Counted from the first letter of the stretch, positions 8,427 to 18,114 are shown. The stretch: DNA of 38,305 bases from Stutzerimonas kirkiae (GCF_004327335.1 NZ_QJUO01000038.1:1-38305); one strand, 5' to 3'. Made by a program: numbers and translations. The notes: generated by a model from the letters alone, not told the origin.

Positions 8427-8520
8427 AACCACCTCCAGAGGCGGCAAGGATAGAGGCCGCGGGCCGGGGCGGAAAGGGTAACCGGCCTCGGCGTCGCGGC
8501 GGCTTCTGACGGGGAGCAGA

Positions 8521-8619
8521 GGCAAGCGGCAAGGAAAAGCTTGACAGGGTTCCGCAGGGGCTTTTCACACTGATTATGCTTGCCGCTTGCCGCTTGCCGC
8601 TTGCCGCTTGCCGCTTGCC
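8521..8619. repeat. Six tandem GCTTGCC heptads with an opposing heptad arm
   Basis: Six perfect GCTTGCC units run from 8578 to 8619, immediately after the ppnN stop. A shorter opposing arm GGCAAGCGGCAAGG at 8521-8534 is complementary to two units at 13 of 14 positions, so a hairpin with a 43-bp or larger loop can form in several registers. Slipped-strand copy-number change is expected for such an array. It may terminate or protect the ppnN transcript, but there is no clean T-run. Confidence 0.8.
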
Positions 8620-8625
8620 GCCGCC

Positions 8626-10005
8626 CTACTCCTGTCCGACCACCCGGTAGCATGGCTCATAGGCACTGCCGCCGGGCAGCTTCATGCGGTGCTGCTCGAC
8701 GAAGGCGCGCAGCAGTTCGTCCAGCGGCCGCATGATCGCCGGGTCGCCCTGGATCTGGTAGGGGCCGTGCTGTTCGATCAGGCGGATGCCGTTTTCCTTG
8801 ACGTTGCCGGCGACGATGCCGGAGAACACGCGGCGCAGGTTGGCGGCCAGCTCGTGCAGCGGCAGGTCATGGGTCAGCGGCAGGCTGGCCATGTTGGCAT
8901 GGGTCGGCTCGAACGGACGCTGGAAGCCTTCGTCGATCTTCAGCAGCCAGTTGAAATAGAAGGCGTCGTCGTGCCGACGGCGGAAGCGGGTGACTTCCTG
9001 GATGCCGGCCGTCATCTGCCGGGCCACTTCGACCGGGTCGTCGATGATTACCTGGTAGCGCTGCTGCGCGGCTTCGCCGAGGGTGGCGCCGATGAAGGTG
9101 TGCAGTTGGCGCAGGTAGGCTTCGGCGCATTTCGGCCCGGTGAGCAGCAGCGGGAACGGCAGCTCATGGTTGCTCGGGTGGGTGAGGATGCCGAGCAGGT
9201 AGAGGAATTCCTCGGCGGTACCGACCCCGCCGGGGAATACGATGATGCCGTGGCCGACGCGCACGAAGGCTTCCAGGCGCTTTTCGATATCCGGCAGGAT
9301 CACCAGTTCGTTGACGATCGGGTTGGGCGCTTCGGCGGCGATGATGCCGGGCTCGGTGAGGCCCAGGTAGCGCCCGTGCTGGGTGCGTTGCTTGGCATGG
9401 GCGATGGTGGCGCCTTTCATCGGCCCCTTCATCACGCCGGGGCCGCAGCCGGTGCAGATATCCAGCCCGCGCAGGCCCAGTTCGTGGCCGACGCGCTTGG
9501 AGTATTTGTATTCCTCGATGCCGATGGAGTGGCCGCCCCAGCACACTGCCATCTTCGGCTCCTGGCCGCTGCGCAGGGTGTGGGCGTTGCGCAGCAACTG
9601 GAAAACGTAGTCGGTGATGCCTTCCGAGCTGTCCAGGTCGGCGCCTTTGCGTTCCAGTTGGCTCTGGGTATAGACGATGTCGCGCAAGGCGCTGAACAGC
9701 ATCTCGCGGGTACTGGCGATCATCTCGCCATCGACGAAGGCGTCGGCCGGGGCATTCAGCAGTTCCAGGCGGATACCGCGATCCTGCTGGTGGATGCGTA
9801 CTTCGAAATCCGCATAGGCTTCGAGAATGGTCTTGGCGTTGTCGCTGTGCGAGCCGGTATTGAGGATCGCCAGGGCGCAGCGGCGGAACAGGTCGCAGAC
9901 GCTGCCGCTACCGGTTTCACGCAATTGCTGGACTTCGCGTTGGGAAAGGATTTCCAGGCTGCCACGGGGGCTGAGGGTGGAATTGATCTTCAGGCGTTCG
10001 GGCAT
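8626..10005 (-). CDS. ppnN: Nucleotide 5'-monophosphate nucleosidase PpnN (LOG family)
   Basis: Cleaves purine and pyrimidine nucleoside monophosphates to the base and ribose-5-phosphate; in E. coli it is controlled by (p)ppGpp. The 459-residue protein is near the E. coli length (454). It has an N-terminal regulatory region, then a Rossmann-like LOG domain with CTGCGPGVMKGPMKGA and the catalytic PGGVGTAEE motif, and a C-terminal extension. The start MPERLKINSTLSPRG at 10005 is chosen by homology; the frame continues upstream without matching residues. It lies between the REP pair and cca and seems to be a single-gene unit. Confidence 0.93.
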   Translation of the reverse strand: MPERLKINSTLSPRGSLEILSQREVQQLRETGSGSVCDLFRRCALAILNTGSHSDNAKTILEAYADFEVRIHQQDRGIRLELLNAPADAFVDGEMIASTREMLFSALRDIVYTQSQLERKGADLDSSEGITDYVFQLLRNAHTLRSGQEPKMAVCWGGHSIGIEEYKYSKRVGHELGLRGLDICTGCGPGVMKGPMKGATIAHAKQRTQHGRYLGLTEPGIIAAEAPNPIVNELVILPDIEKRLEAFVRVGHGIIVFPGGVGTAEEFLYLLGILTHPSNHELPFPLLLTGPKCAEAYLRQLHTFIGATLGEAAQQRYQVIIDDPVEVARQMTAGIQEVTRFRRRHDDAFYFNWLLKIDEGFQRPFEPTHANMASLPLTHDLPLHELAANLRRVFSGIVAGNVKENGIRLIEQHGPYQIQGDPAIMRPLDELLRAFVEQHRMKLPGGSAYEPCYRVVGQE

Positions 10006-10090
10006 GTGGGGTCCATTGTGGCGGCGCTTCGCGGCCATTGCTCCAGGTACGGGAACCTGGCCGCGAAATCTTTGGGGGCGGTGGTGCTGC

Positions 10091-10150
10091 ATTCGCGGGC
10101 AAGCCCGCTCCTACGGTATCGACAGTGTAGGAGCCGGCGTGCCCGTGAAT
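10091..10150. repeat. REP inverted pair (REPIN-like) between ppnN and metF
   Basis: Two 24-bp arms (10091-10114 and 10127-10150) match as reverse complements at 21 of 24 positions, separated by 12 bp. The arm carries CGGGCAAGCCCGCTCCTAC, the typical Pseudomonas REP sequence. The right arm ends four bases before the metF stop codon. Such pairs are known to be mobilised by a RAYT transposase encoded elsewhere; none is present here. Confidence 0.88.
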
Positions 10151-10153
10151 CGT

Positions 10154-11002
10154 TCAGTTCGACAGCTTCAGGTTGTTCCAGATCGCCAGGCTGGGACCTG
10201 CCTGGTTGAGGGTGTAGAAGTGCAGGCCCGGCGCGCCGCCGGCCAGCAGTTTCTCGCACATTTCGCTGATCACCTGTTCGCCAAAGGCCTGGATACTTTC
10301 GATATCGTCACCGTAGGCTTCCAGTTGCTTGCGAATCCAGCGTGGCAGTTCGGACCCGCAGGCATCGGAGAAGCGCGCCAGCTTGCTGTAGTTGGTGATC
10401 GGCATGATGCCCGGCACGATCGGCAGGTCCGCGCCCAGCTTGCGCACGCGCTCGACGAAGTAGAAGTAGCTGTCGGCGTTGAAGAAGTACTGGGTGATGG
10501 CGCTGTCGGCGCCGGCCCTGGCCTTGCGCACGAAGTTGGCGATGTCGTCCTCGAAGTTGCGCGCTTGCGGATGCATTTCCGGATAGGCGGCGATCTCGAT
10601 ATGGAAATGGTCGCCGGTTTCCGTGCGGATGAATTCCACCAGTTCGTTGGCATGGCGCAGTTCGCCACTGGCCATGCCCATGCCGGAAGGCAGGTCGCCA
10701 CGCAGCGCGACGATGCGCCTGATGCCATTGTCGCGATAGAGGTTCAACAGTTCGAGCAGCTCGGCCTTGCTGTCGCCGACGCAGGACAGGTGTGGCGCGG
10801 TGGGTACCTTCACCTCGCCATCCAGTTGCAGCACGGTGTTCAGCGTGCGGTCGCGGGTCGAACCGCCTGCACCATAGGTGCAGGAAAAGAAATCGGGGTT
10901 GCAGCCGGCCAGCCGTTTCGCGGTGGCCAGCAGCTTTTCATGTCCAGCCTCGGTCTTGGTCGGGAAGAATTCGAAGCTGTAGCGGCGATCAGGGGAGCTC
11001 AT
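10154..11002 (-). CDS. metF: 5,10-methylenetetrahydrofolate reductase
   Basis: FAD enzyme that reduces methylene-tetrahydrofolate to methyl-tetrahydrofolate, the methyl donor for methionine synthase. The 282-residue protein starts MSSPDRRYSFEFFPTKTEAG and has the family hallmarks FFSCTYGAGGSTRDRT and PIVPGIMPITNYSKL. The ATG at 11002 has AGGA eight bases ahead; a TTG two codons upstream is less likely. It follows ahcY on the same strand across a heptad palindrome, so read-through from the SAH riboswitch-controlled transcript is possible. Confidence 0.97.
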   Translation of the reverse strand: MSSPDRRYSFEFFPTKTEAGHEKLLATAKRLAGCNPDFFSCTYGAGGSTRDRTLNTVLQLDGEVKVPTAPHLSCVGDSKAELLELLNLYRDNGIRRIVALRGDLPSGMGMASGELRHANELVEFIRTETGDHFHIEIAAYPEMHPQARNFEDDIANFVRKARAGADSAITQYFFNADSYFYFVERVRKLGADLPIVPGIMPITNYSKLARFSDACGSELPRWIRKQLEAYGDDIESIQAFGEQVISEMCEKLLAGGAPGLHFYTLNQAGPSLAIWNNLKLSN

Positions 11003-11053
11003 AAGCAAATCCTGGGGGCTTCGGGCCAGAGGTTGGCCCGGTAGTCCTTCAAT

Positions 11054-11144
11054 CGCTGAAGGCTGAATGCTGGAGGCTGGACGAAAGGCAACCCGGCGGC
11101 GCTTTTTCGTCCAGCATTCCAGCCTCTAGCCTCCAGCGGCCTTT

Positions 11145-11146
<2 letters not shown>
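11054..11146. repeat. Heptad palindrome E1 (ahcY-metF gap)
   Basis: Two arms built of about four GCTGGAN-like heptads each (left from 11054, right from 11101 to about 11138) meet at an inner GGACGAAA / TTTTTCGTCC step. On the plus strand the right arm ends in CTTTTT; its left end lacks the A-run seen in most copies. It overlaps the end of the ahcY stop codon and separates it from metF. It is the copy with the longest arms and may act as a terminator or 3'-end stabiliser. Confidence 0.8.
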
Positions 11147-12539
<1,393 letters not shown>

Positions 12540-12567
12540 ACAAAAGCTCTCCATTCGTTGTCTGCGA

Positions 12568-12646
12568 ATGGGCGCCGTTGATGCGTGTGGTTAACGCCCC
12601 ATCCGAGCCTGACAAGCCATGCTTGCTGCAGCGCCCCTCGGATGGG
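12568..12646 (-). ncRNA. SAH riboswitch
   Basis: Read on the minus strand, the leader holds the conserved core of the S-adenosylhomocysteine riboswitch: CCGAGGGGCGCTGCAGC, then CAGGCTCGG, then ATCAACGGCGCCCA. The P1 stem CATCCGAG/CTCGGATG is perfect, and GGCGCTGC can pair with the downstream GGCGCC region as in the known pseudoknot. It ends about 30 bases before the ahcY start, close to the ribosome-binding site. The class is known to switch on ahcY when SAH accumulates. Confidence 0.94.
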
Positions 12647-12688
12647 TGGCGGGCACGGCCGGGCGCTGCCGGTCGTGTGAACCGGGCG

Positions 12689-12694
12689 ATTATA
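12689..12694 (-). promoter_or_regulatory. Probable -10 box of the ahcY promoter
   Basis: A perfect TATAAT on the minus strand, about 43 bp ahead of the riboswitch aptamer, predicts a start near 12682 and a leader of about 145 bases that includes the whole riboswitch. No good -35 hexamer was found at the usual spacing, so the call rests on the -10 box and position. Confidence 0.55.
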
Positions 12695-12753
12695 ACGGCA
12701 GCTACGGGCTATGGGCTACAGGTGGGGCGGGCCGATCGCGCATGCATGGCAAA

Positions 12754-12840
12754 GGGCCGAAAAGAGCGCTGGAGGCTGGAGGCCGGACGAAAGAGCATGG
12801 TAGCCGGTGTTTTTCGGCCAGCTCCCATCCTCCCTATCGA
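12754..12840. repeat. Heptad palindrome E2 (between cytochrome c' and ahcY leader)
   Basis: The left arm (CCGAAAAGAGCGCTGGAGG and following GCTGGAG-type units, 12754-12796) is nearly identical to the left arm of the copy at 30858. The right arm (from about 12808) is degraded after TTTTTCGGCCAGCT. It lies downstream of the cytochrome c' gene's neighbour promoter region and upstream of the ahcY promoter. It is the least symmetric copy in the window. Confidence 0.7.
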
Positions 12841-12860
12841 AGCACGTGACCTGCAGCTCG

Positions 12861-13310
12861 CTAGTATGTACGGAACTCCTTGTGGCACAGCGAGCAGGCG
12901 TCCTCGACCTGCTGGAAGGCCGGGGCAACCTCCGACGGCTTCAGGGGCTGCACCTGGCTCGCAGCGAGCAATGCCGAGGTGGTCACTTCCAGGGCGCGCG
13001 CCAGCTCATTGAAACGGGCCTGCTTTTCCCAGACCTCGTCGCGGGCATCGGACTCTTTCTCGCGTACCTCGGGATAGTGCTGCCAGGGCTGGCTCGACAG
13101 TTCGTCCAGCTTCACCGCACCGATGGCGAACGCCTGGCCATCGAACGGCATGCGGCCGCGCAGCATACCGCCCAGGTTTTCCTTGGCATCGAGCATCTGC
13201 TGGAAGATCGCCTTGCGCTTGCCCAACGGTGAATCGGGATCGACACCACCGCAACCCGCCAGCGACAGCACGGCGGCCAGAAGCACGCCCAGACCCTTCA
13301 GCTTCATCAT
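12861..13310 (-). CDS. Lipoprotein-type cytochrome c' (class II cytochrome c)
   Basis: The 149-residue protein has a single haem-binding site right at its C-terminus: C139, C142, H143 in CSLCHKEFR. This is the arrangement of the four-helix class II cytochromes c'. The body is helical with no other cysteines. The N-terminus is a signal peptide ending in LSLAGC (C20), a lipobox, so the mature protein is probably membrane-anchored rather than soluble. Cytochromes c' bind NO or CO or act in electron transfer; the role here is unknown. It is alone on its strand, flanked by heptad palindromes on both sides. GTG or either of two ATGs (13310, 13307) may start it. Confidence 0.8.
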   Translation of the reverse strand: MMKLKGLGVLLAAVLSLAGCGGVDPDSPLGKRKAIFQQMLDAKENLGGMLRGRMPFDGQAFAIGAVKLDELSSQPWQHYPEVREKESDARDEVWEKQARFNELARALEVTTSALLAASQVQPLKPSEVAPAFQQVEDACSLCHKEFRTY

Positions 13311-13400
13311 CACGACCGTTCTACCCTACGAAAAGCGTGGATTATCCCCGTCCGCCGCGAATCGGACAAATCACCTGTGTTACCGAATCCTCCCACGCTT

Positions 13401-13490
13401 CGATAAAGACGCCGGAGGCTGGAAAGCTGGACGAAAACGCCGGCCGCCACGCTTTTCGTCCGTCCTCCAGCCTTCCAGCGCTCTTTTCGA
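13401..13490. repeat. Heptad palindrome E3 (between cytochrome c' and hldE)
   Basis: The left arm (about 13401-13438) holds GCCGGAG, GCTGGAA and GCTGGAC units ending in CGAAAACGC. The right arm (13451-13490) mirrors it with GCTTTTCGTCC, three heptads and CTCTTTTCG. It lies in the gap between divergently transcribed cytochrome c' and hldE, about 60 bp ahead of the hldE start, so it sits in an upstream rather than a 3' position. Confidence 0.82.
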
Positions 13491-13550
13491 CGCTTTATGC
13501 GGCTTGCATCGCTGGTATCCTTGGCGCCGTTCTTTCTGCGGAGTCGTCCG

Positions 13551-14972
13551 ATGAAGTTGTCCATGCCCCGTTTCGACCAGGCCCCGGTGCTGGTGGTCGG
13601 TGATGTCATGCTCGATCGTTACTGGCATGGCGCCACATCGCGCATATCGCCGGAGGCGCCGGTGCCGGTGGTCAAGGTCGAACAGATAGAGGACCGCCCG
13701 GGCGGCGCGGCGAACGTGGCGTTGAATATCGCGGCGCTCGGCGCGCCGGTGGCTCTGGTCGGGGTGACGGGGGTGGACGAGGCGCGCCAGAGCCTGGTCG
13801 ATAGCCTGCAGGCCGCAGGTGTCGAGGCGCATTTCCAGGCGATCGAGCATCAGCCGACCATCGTCAAACTGCGGGTGTTGAGCCGCCATCAGCAATTGCT
13901 GCGGATGGATTTCGAAGAGCCCTTCGACACCGATGCCGAGGCCTTGCGCGTCTCGGTGGAAAGCCTGCTGGATAGTGTGCGGGTACTGGTGCTGTCCGAC
14001 TACGGCAAGGGGGCGCTGGCGGATCACCAGGCGTTGATCCGTGCCGCCCGCCAGCGCGGCATTCCGGTGCTGGCGGACCCCAAGGGCAAGGACTTCGAGG
14101 TCTATCGCGGCGCCTCGCTGATCACGCCGAATCTCGGCGAGTTCGAGGGCGTGGTCGGCAAGTGCCGCGACGAGGCCGACCTGGTGGCCAAGGGCGCGGT
14201 GCTGATGTGCGAACTGGAACTGGGCGCCCTGCTGGTGACGCGCAGCGAGCATGGCATGACCCTGCTGCGTCCCGGCCATCCAGCCCTGCACCTGCCGGCC
14301 CGGGCCCGTGAAGTATTCGATGTGACCGGCGCCGGGGATACGGTGATTTCCACTGTCGCGGCGGTGCTGGCGGCGGGCGAGGAACTGCCGCTGGCGGTGG
14401 CGCTGTCCAACCTGGCGGCCAGCATCGTCGTCGGCAAGCTCGGTACGGCGGCGATCAGTGCGCCGGAGCTGCGGCGCGCCATGCAGCGTGAAGAGGGCTC
14501 GGGGCGTGGCGTCATGAGCCTCGAACAATTGCTGCCGGTGATCGAGGATGCCCATGCCCAGGGCGAGAGGGTGGTCTTCACCAACGGTTGCTTCGATATC
14601 CTGCATGCCGGCCATGTGACCTACCTGGAGCAGGCGCGCGCCCAGGGCGACCGCCTGGTGGTGGCGGTCAACGACGACGCCTCGGTCAGCCGCCTGAAAG
14701 GGCCGGGCCGCCCGATCAACTCGGTGGACCGGCGCATGGCGGTGCTGGCCGGGCTGGAGGCGGTGGACTGGGTGGTCAGCTTCTCCGAGTCGACTCCGGA
14801 AAATCTGCTGCGCCAGATCAGGCCGGATGTGCTGGTCAAGGGCGGCGACTACGGCATCGGCCAGGTGGTGGGCGCCGATCTGGTCCGCGCCTATGGTGGC
14901 GAGGTCAGGGTGCTGGGGCTGGTGGAAAACAGCTCCACCACGTCCATCGTCGAGAAGATTCGCAGCCAGTAA
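13551..14972 (+). CDS. hldE: Bifunctional heptose-7-phosphate kinase / heptose-1-phosphate adenylyltransferase
   Basis: Makes ADP-heptose for the LPS inner core. The 473-residue fusion has an N-terminal PfkB-type kinase domain (roughly 1-320) with the catalytic DVTGAGDTV motif (D263) and a C-terminal nucleotidyltransferase domain with [12 protein letters not shown] (HxGH at 352-355). The ATG at 13551 with GGAG ahead matches family length; an earlier in-frame ATG at 13497 adds 18 unconserved residues. It is convergent with the Nudix-like gene and not followed by msbA, which is often near hldE in pseudomonads (from memory). Confidence 0.97.
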   Translation: MKLSMPRFDQAPVLVVGDVMLDRYWHGATSRISPEAPVPVVKVEQIEDRPGGAANVALNIAALGAPVALVGVTGVDEARQSLVDSLQAAGVEAHFQAIEHQPTIVKLRVLSRHQQLLRMDFEEPFDTDAEALRVSVESLLDSVRVLVLSDYGKGALADHQALIRAARQRGIPVLADPKGKDFEVYRGASLITPNLGEFEGVVGKCRDEADLVAKGAVLMCELELGALLVTRSEHGMTLLRPGHPALHLPARAREVFDVTGAGDTVISTVAAVLAAGEELPLAVALSNLAASIVVGKLGTAAISAPELRRAMQREEGSGRGVMSLEQLLPVIEDAHAQGERVVFTNGCFDILHAGHVTYLEQARAQGDRLVVAVNDDASVSRLKGPGRPINSVDRRMAVLAGLEAVDWVVSFSESTPENLLRQIRPDVLVKGGDYGIGQVVGADLVRAYGGEVRVLGLVENSSTTSIVEKIRSQ

Positions 14973-14991
14973 GCACGGCCTGATTTTCGTA

Positions 14992-15042
14992 GGATGCGCC
15001 GTGCGCACCGGGTTTCGCCGCCCAGGTGCGCATGGTGCCACC
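14992..15042. repeat. GC-rich intergenic hairpin repeat after hldE
   Basis: Arms GGATGCGCCGTGCGCACC (14992-15009) and its near reverse complement (15025-15042) match at 14 of 18 positions around a 15-bp loop. It fills the 76-bp gap between convergent hldE and the Nudix-like gene. A GTAGGRTGCGCC-type repeat of this kind is, from memory, common between genes in several Pseudomonas genomes. No T-run follows, so a terminator role is uncertain. Confidence 0.6.
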
Positions 15043-15048
15043 TGCTTT

Positions 15049-15927
15049 CTATGGCCGGGCGATGGCGGCCAGCCATTCTTCCCAGCGAATGCGTTCGGCC
15101 TGCACGACCCAGCCCTGCTGGGCCGCAAAGCCTTCGGAGAGCCAGATGTCGCGCGTGTCCTGGCGCTGCGGCTTGCCTTTGGCCAGGGTCAGCAGTTCGG
15201 CGCGCGGCTGGCCGTGCTCGAGCGGGATCAGGTAGAGATCGGGTTGCTCGCGGCGCAGGCGAGCGATCAGCCGGCCCTCCTCGAGGTATTCGTCGACATG
15301 GTAGAGGCTGAGCTGACGGGCTTCGCCCGGCACCTCCAGGCGCATGTCATAAACCAGTTGCAGCGAGGCCGTGGGCAGGTGCACGTAGGCGCGCGGGCGT
15401 TCCAGCAGGCGCTGGCTGCCGTGGTACAACTGCCGGGCCGCGCCGCTCAGGGCGCTCAGGGCGAAGGTCGGGCTTTCCCGGTAGTTCAGGCTGCCGTCGT
15501 AGGGCGCCGGCAACCAGGTTTCGCCAAAGCGTCCGGAGAGCCAGCCCTGCGGCGTTTCCAGCAGGCACTCCTCGGCGACTTCCTGGATCGCGGTCAGCAG
15601 CGGCAGGCCGACTTCCTGGGCCGGGACATAGCCGGAAATCATCTTCAGCACTTCGTCGCCGCGGTCATTGCGTTTCTGCCGCACCAGAACCCAGTAGTCC
15701 TGTTCCTGCCAGGACAGGGTCAGGCGCACCGATACCCCGAGGTTGGCCAGTTCCAGCGAGAACCGCTGCGGGTCGTCGACCTCCACGGGGCGCCGCCGCT
15801 CGAGCATTTCGCTGAAATTGAGCGGTTGGCCCAGGCCCTGGTAGACAAGCTGTTCCGGGGTCGCTTCGACGGACAGGGGCAAGGTCTTGAAGTGTTCGGG
15901 GGGCTTGCGCAACAGAATGGTCGACAT
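15049..15927 (-). CDS. Conserved Nudix-like protein with degenerate Nudix box
   Basis: A 292-residue cytoplasmic protein of unknown function, widely conserved in pseudomonads as far as recalled and sometimes mislabelled a metal ABC transporter ATPase; it has no Walker motifs. The middle segment LLTAIQEVAEECLLE (111-125) resembles the REUxEE core of a Nudix box, but the Arg is Gln115 and the glycines and first Glu are not in canonical spacing, so hydrolysis is doubtful. It is the last gene of a three-gene unit, 22 bp after the aldo/keto reductase. Confidence 0.75.
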   Translation of the reverse strand: MSTILLRKPPEHFKTLPLSVEATPEQLVYQGLGQPLNFSEMLERRRPVEVDDPQRFSLELANLGVSVRLTLSWQEQDYWVLVRQKRNDRGDEVLKMISGYVPAQEVGLPLLTAIQEVAEECLLETPQGWLSGRFGETWLPAPYDGSLNYRESPTFALSALSGAARQLYHGSQRLLERPRAYVHLPTASLQLVYDMRLEVPGEARQLSLYHVDEYLEEGRLIARLRREQPDLYLIPLEHGQPRAELLTLAKGKPQRQDTRDIWLSEGFAAQQGWVVQAERIRWEEWLAAIARP

Positions 15928-15949
15928 GGCTTTGTACTTGCTCCGCTGC

Positions 15950-16756
15950 TTATGAAGTCAGGATGCGTGCCACCATCTCCACGTTGTCACGCAGGTGCGC
16001 GGGATTGATGGTGCCGACGATGGCGCTGGTGACGCCAGGTTGCTCGAACAGCAGGGTAAAGCTGCGTTGCAGTGGGTCTTCTCCATCGGCCAGGCAGACA
16101 TGCCCGCTGGCCAGGGCCTTCTTGACCAGGATCGCCTTGCCGTGGCGTGCCGCATAGTCGATGACCGGGCGTTCGGCACGTTCCTTCAGGTTATAGGTGA
16201 CCATCGCACAGTCGCCCTGTTCGAGGGCCAGCAGGCCACCAGCCGCGGTCTTGCCGGAGAAGCCGTAGGCGAGGATCTTGCCTTCGCGCTTCAATTCGGC
16301 GAGGGTCGGGTAGACCTCGCCGTTGCGCAGGATGTCCAGGTCATTGCCGTCCGAGTGTACCAGCAGCATATCCAGGCGGTCGGTGCCAAGGCGTCGCAGG
16401 CTGCGTTCCACCGAGAAGCGGGTGTGCGCGGCGGAAAAATCGAAGCGCGACTGGCCGTTCTCGAACTCTTCGCCAACCTTGCTGGCGATCACCCAGTCGT
16501 CCCGCTGGCCACGCAGCAGCGGGCCGAGGCGCTCCTCGCTGACACCGTAGGCGGGCGCGGTGTCGATCAGGTTGATGCCCAGCTCGCGGGCCAGTGCCAG
16601 CAGTTCGCGGGCCTGCCGGTCATCGGGGATGCTGAAGCCGCCGGGGTATTTGACGCCTTGGTCGCGGCCCAGCTTGACCGTGCCCAGGCCCAGCGGGGAA
16701 ACCGGCGGGCCGGACTGGCCAAGAGGGCGCCGCAGTTCGTGCAGGGTGGCGCTCAT
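15950..16756 (-). CDS. Aldo/keto reductase
   Basis: NAD(P)H-dependent reductase of the AKR superfamily, 268 residues, slightly short for the family. The catalytic tetrad is visible: D65 and Y70 in DTAPAYGVSE, K93 in ASKVGEEF and H134 in LVHSDGND. The start MSATLHELRRPLGQ at 16756 overlaps the stop of the FAD oxidoreductase gene by four bases (ATGA); a longer open frame through that gene is a shadow. Tight coupling suggests it works on the product or substrate of the oxidoreductase. The substrate is unknown. Confidence 0.9.
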   Translation of the reverse strand: MSATLHELRRPLGQSGPPVSPLGLGTVKLGRDQGVKYPGGFSIPDDRQARELLALARELGINLIDTAPAYGVSEERLGPLLRGQRDDWVIASKVGEEFENGQSRFDFSAAHTRFSVERSLRRLGTDRLDMLLVHSDGNDLDILRNGEVYPTLAELKREGKILAYGFSGKTAAGGLLALEQGDCAMVTYNLKERAERPVIDYAARHGKAILVKKALASGHVCLADGEDPLQRSFTLLFEQPGVTSAIVGTINPAHLRDNVEMVARILTS

Positions 16757-17931
16757 GGCAGCAACCCGCTCCAGAACGGCTGGCCTGCTGGCGGGCGCGG
16801 CAGTGCTGGCCAGGGGGCGTGCCGGGCCGGCTCGATACTCTGGTGCCGCAGATGGGCCACGACGCGATCGGCCAGGTCCGGTGAGAGGGCTAGTTTGGTC
16901 GGCCAGCCCACCAGCAGGCGGCCCTGCTCGGCGAGAAAGGCGTTGTCGGGGCGCGCCTGGTTGGATTGGGCGGGTTCGGCACGGTCGACCCTCAGGGTGG
17001 CCCACTGGGCGGCCGACAGATCGAGCCAGGGCAGCAGGTCGGCCAGTTCGCGTTGGGCGAAGGCGATCTGCGTGGCCGGCTCGCGCGCCACCCCGGTCGC
17101 TTCGGCCAACTCGCCGCCGAGATACCAGACCCACTGGCCGTCCGTCGAGGGATGGCTGGTCACGGTGATCCTCGGCTTGCTGCCGCCGCCCAGGCAGTGC
17201 GCGTAGAGTGGCTGCAGCGTCGGCGCCTTGAGCATCACCATATGCAGGGGCCGCAACTGTTGGACGGGTTGCCGCAGGCCCAGGCGGGCCAGCAGTTCGG
17301 CGGTGCCGGCGCCGGCGGTGACGACGATGCGGCGGGCGCGCACGGCCAGGCCGTCGAGGTACAGGCCGGTCAGTTCGCCATTTTCGTGCAGGGGCTCGAT
17401 GTCCTGGCTGGCGACCAGGCTGTCCGCTGCCAGTTCGGCGAGACGGGCGATCAGGCCGGGCACGTCCAGCACCAGTTCGCTCAGGCGGTAGACCTTGCCC
17501 TTGAAGCCCGGGTGTTGCAGCGGTAGTGGCAATTCGTCGCCCTTGACCTGGCCGACCCGGGTGCGCACGGCCTTGCTGGCGAAGAAGCTGCTCAGGTTGC
17601 CGGCCAGGCTGCCTGGCGACCACAGGTAGTGGGCGTCGGACAGCACGCGCACACCGCTCAGGTCCAGTTCTCCGTTGCCGGCCAGCGCTTCGCGCCAGCG
17701 CTGCGGCATGCCCGCTATCGCCTCGGAGGCGCCGGTGAGTATGCCGCTCAGGGCGTATTTGGTACCGCCGTGGATGATGCCCTGGGACTTGAGACTCTGG
17801 CCGCCGCCCAGTTCCCCCCGCTCCACCAGCCGGGTGGCGTAGCCCAGGCGGCGCAGTCGCGCATTCAGCCAGAGGCCGGCGATACCGCCGCCAACGATGA
17901 GGATGTCGGTGCTTGGGGATGTCTGGGGCAT
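16753..17931 (-). CDS. FAD-dependent oxidoreductase, DAO superfamily
   Basis: The 392-residue protein opens with an FAD-binding Rossmann motif ILIVGGGIAGLWLNARLRRLG (glycines at 14-19), followed by GGGQSLKSQGIIHGGTKYAL, which resembles glycerol-3-phosphate or glycine oxidase-type enzymes. There is no signal peptide, so it is likely cytoplasmic or peripheral. First gene of the FAD oxidoreductase, aldo/keto reductase, Nudix-like unit. Substrate not identifiable; amine or hydroxyacid oxidation is typical of the superfamily. Confidence 0.85.
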   Translation of the reverse strand: MPQTSPSTDILIVGGGIAGLWLNARLRRLGYATRLVERGELGGGQSLKSQGIIHGGTKYALSGILTGASEAIAGMPQRWREALAGNGELDLSGVRVLSDAHYLWSPGSLAGNLSSFFASKAVRTRVGQVKGDELPLPLQHPGFKGKVYRLSELVLDVPGLIARLAELAADSLVASQDIEPLHENGELTGLYLDGLAVRARRIVVTAGAGTAELLARLGLRQPVQQLRPLHMVMLKAPTLQPLYAHCLGGGSKPRITVTSHPSTDGQWVWYLGGELAEATGVAREPATQIAFAQRELADLLPWLDLSAAQWATLRVDRAEPAQSNQARPDNAFLAEQGRLLVGWPTKLALSPDLADRVVAHLRHQSIEPARHAPWPALPRPPAGQPFWSGLLP

Positions 17932-17966
17932 GGGCTTCGTGCTGTAGCGGGAAAGGTGGCAAGGTA

Positions 17967-18001
17967 CAAGCTGCGAGCGGCAGGCTGCAAGCTGGAAGCG
18001 G
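17967..18001. repeat. Degenerate run of five heptads upstream of proA
   Basis: Five imperfect 7-bp units (CAAGCTG, CGAGCGG, CAGGCTG, CAAGCTG, GAAGCGG) lie in the 183-bp gap between the divergent FAD oxidoreductase and proA genes. The period matches the heptads at 2952 and 8578 and in the palindromes, but the units are diverged and no opposing arm was found. Confidence 0.5.
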
Positions 18002-18074
18002 AGAGGGCGGTTTGACGGAGGTGCTCGGGCCCCCGGGCTTTGGCCTGCCGCTGTGCGTAAGCCTCAGGGCCGGC

Positions 18075-18080
18075 TATAAT
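18075..18080 (+). promoter_or_regulatory. Probable -10 box of the proA operon promoter
   Basis: A perfect TATAAT 35 bp before the proA ATG predicts a start near 18087 and a short leader. No consensus -35 hexamer is seen at 17 bp spacing. The long plus-strand gene run beginning here needs a promoter in this gap. Confidence 0.5.
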
Positions 18081-18114
18081 CCGCCGCTTTCCTTTTCGTC
18101 AGGGTAAAAACGCC

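Noticed and set aside
13380..15128. Minus-strand open frame of 582 codons opposite hldE
   Set aside because: His/Arg/Gln-rich shadow without domains; hldE explains the codon structure.
15950..17962. Single 670-codon frame apparently fusing an upstream region to the aldo/keto reductase
   Set aside because: The N-terminal part is the FAD oxidoreductase gene read in the wrong frame. The reductase has its own start at 16756 overlapping the upstream stop.
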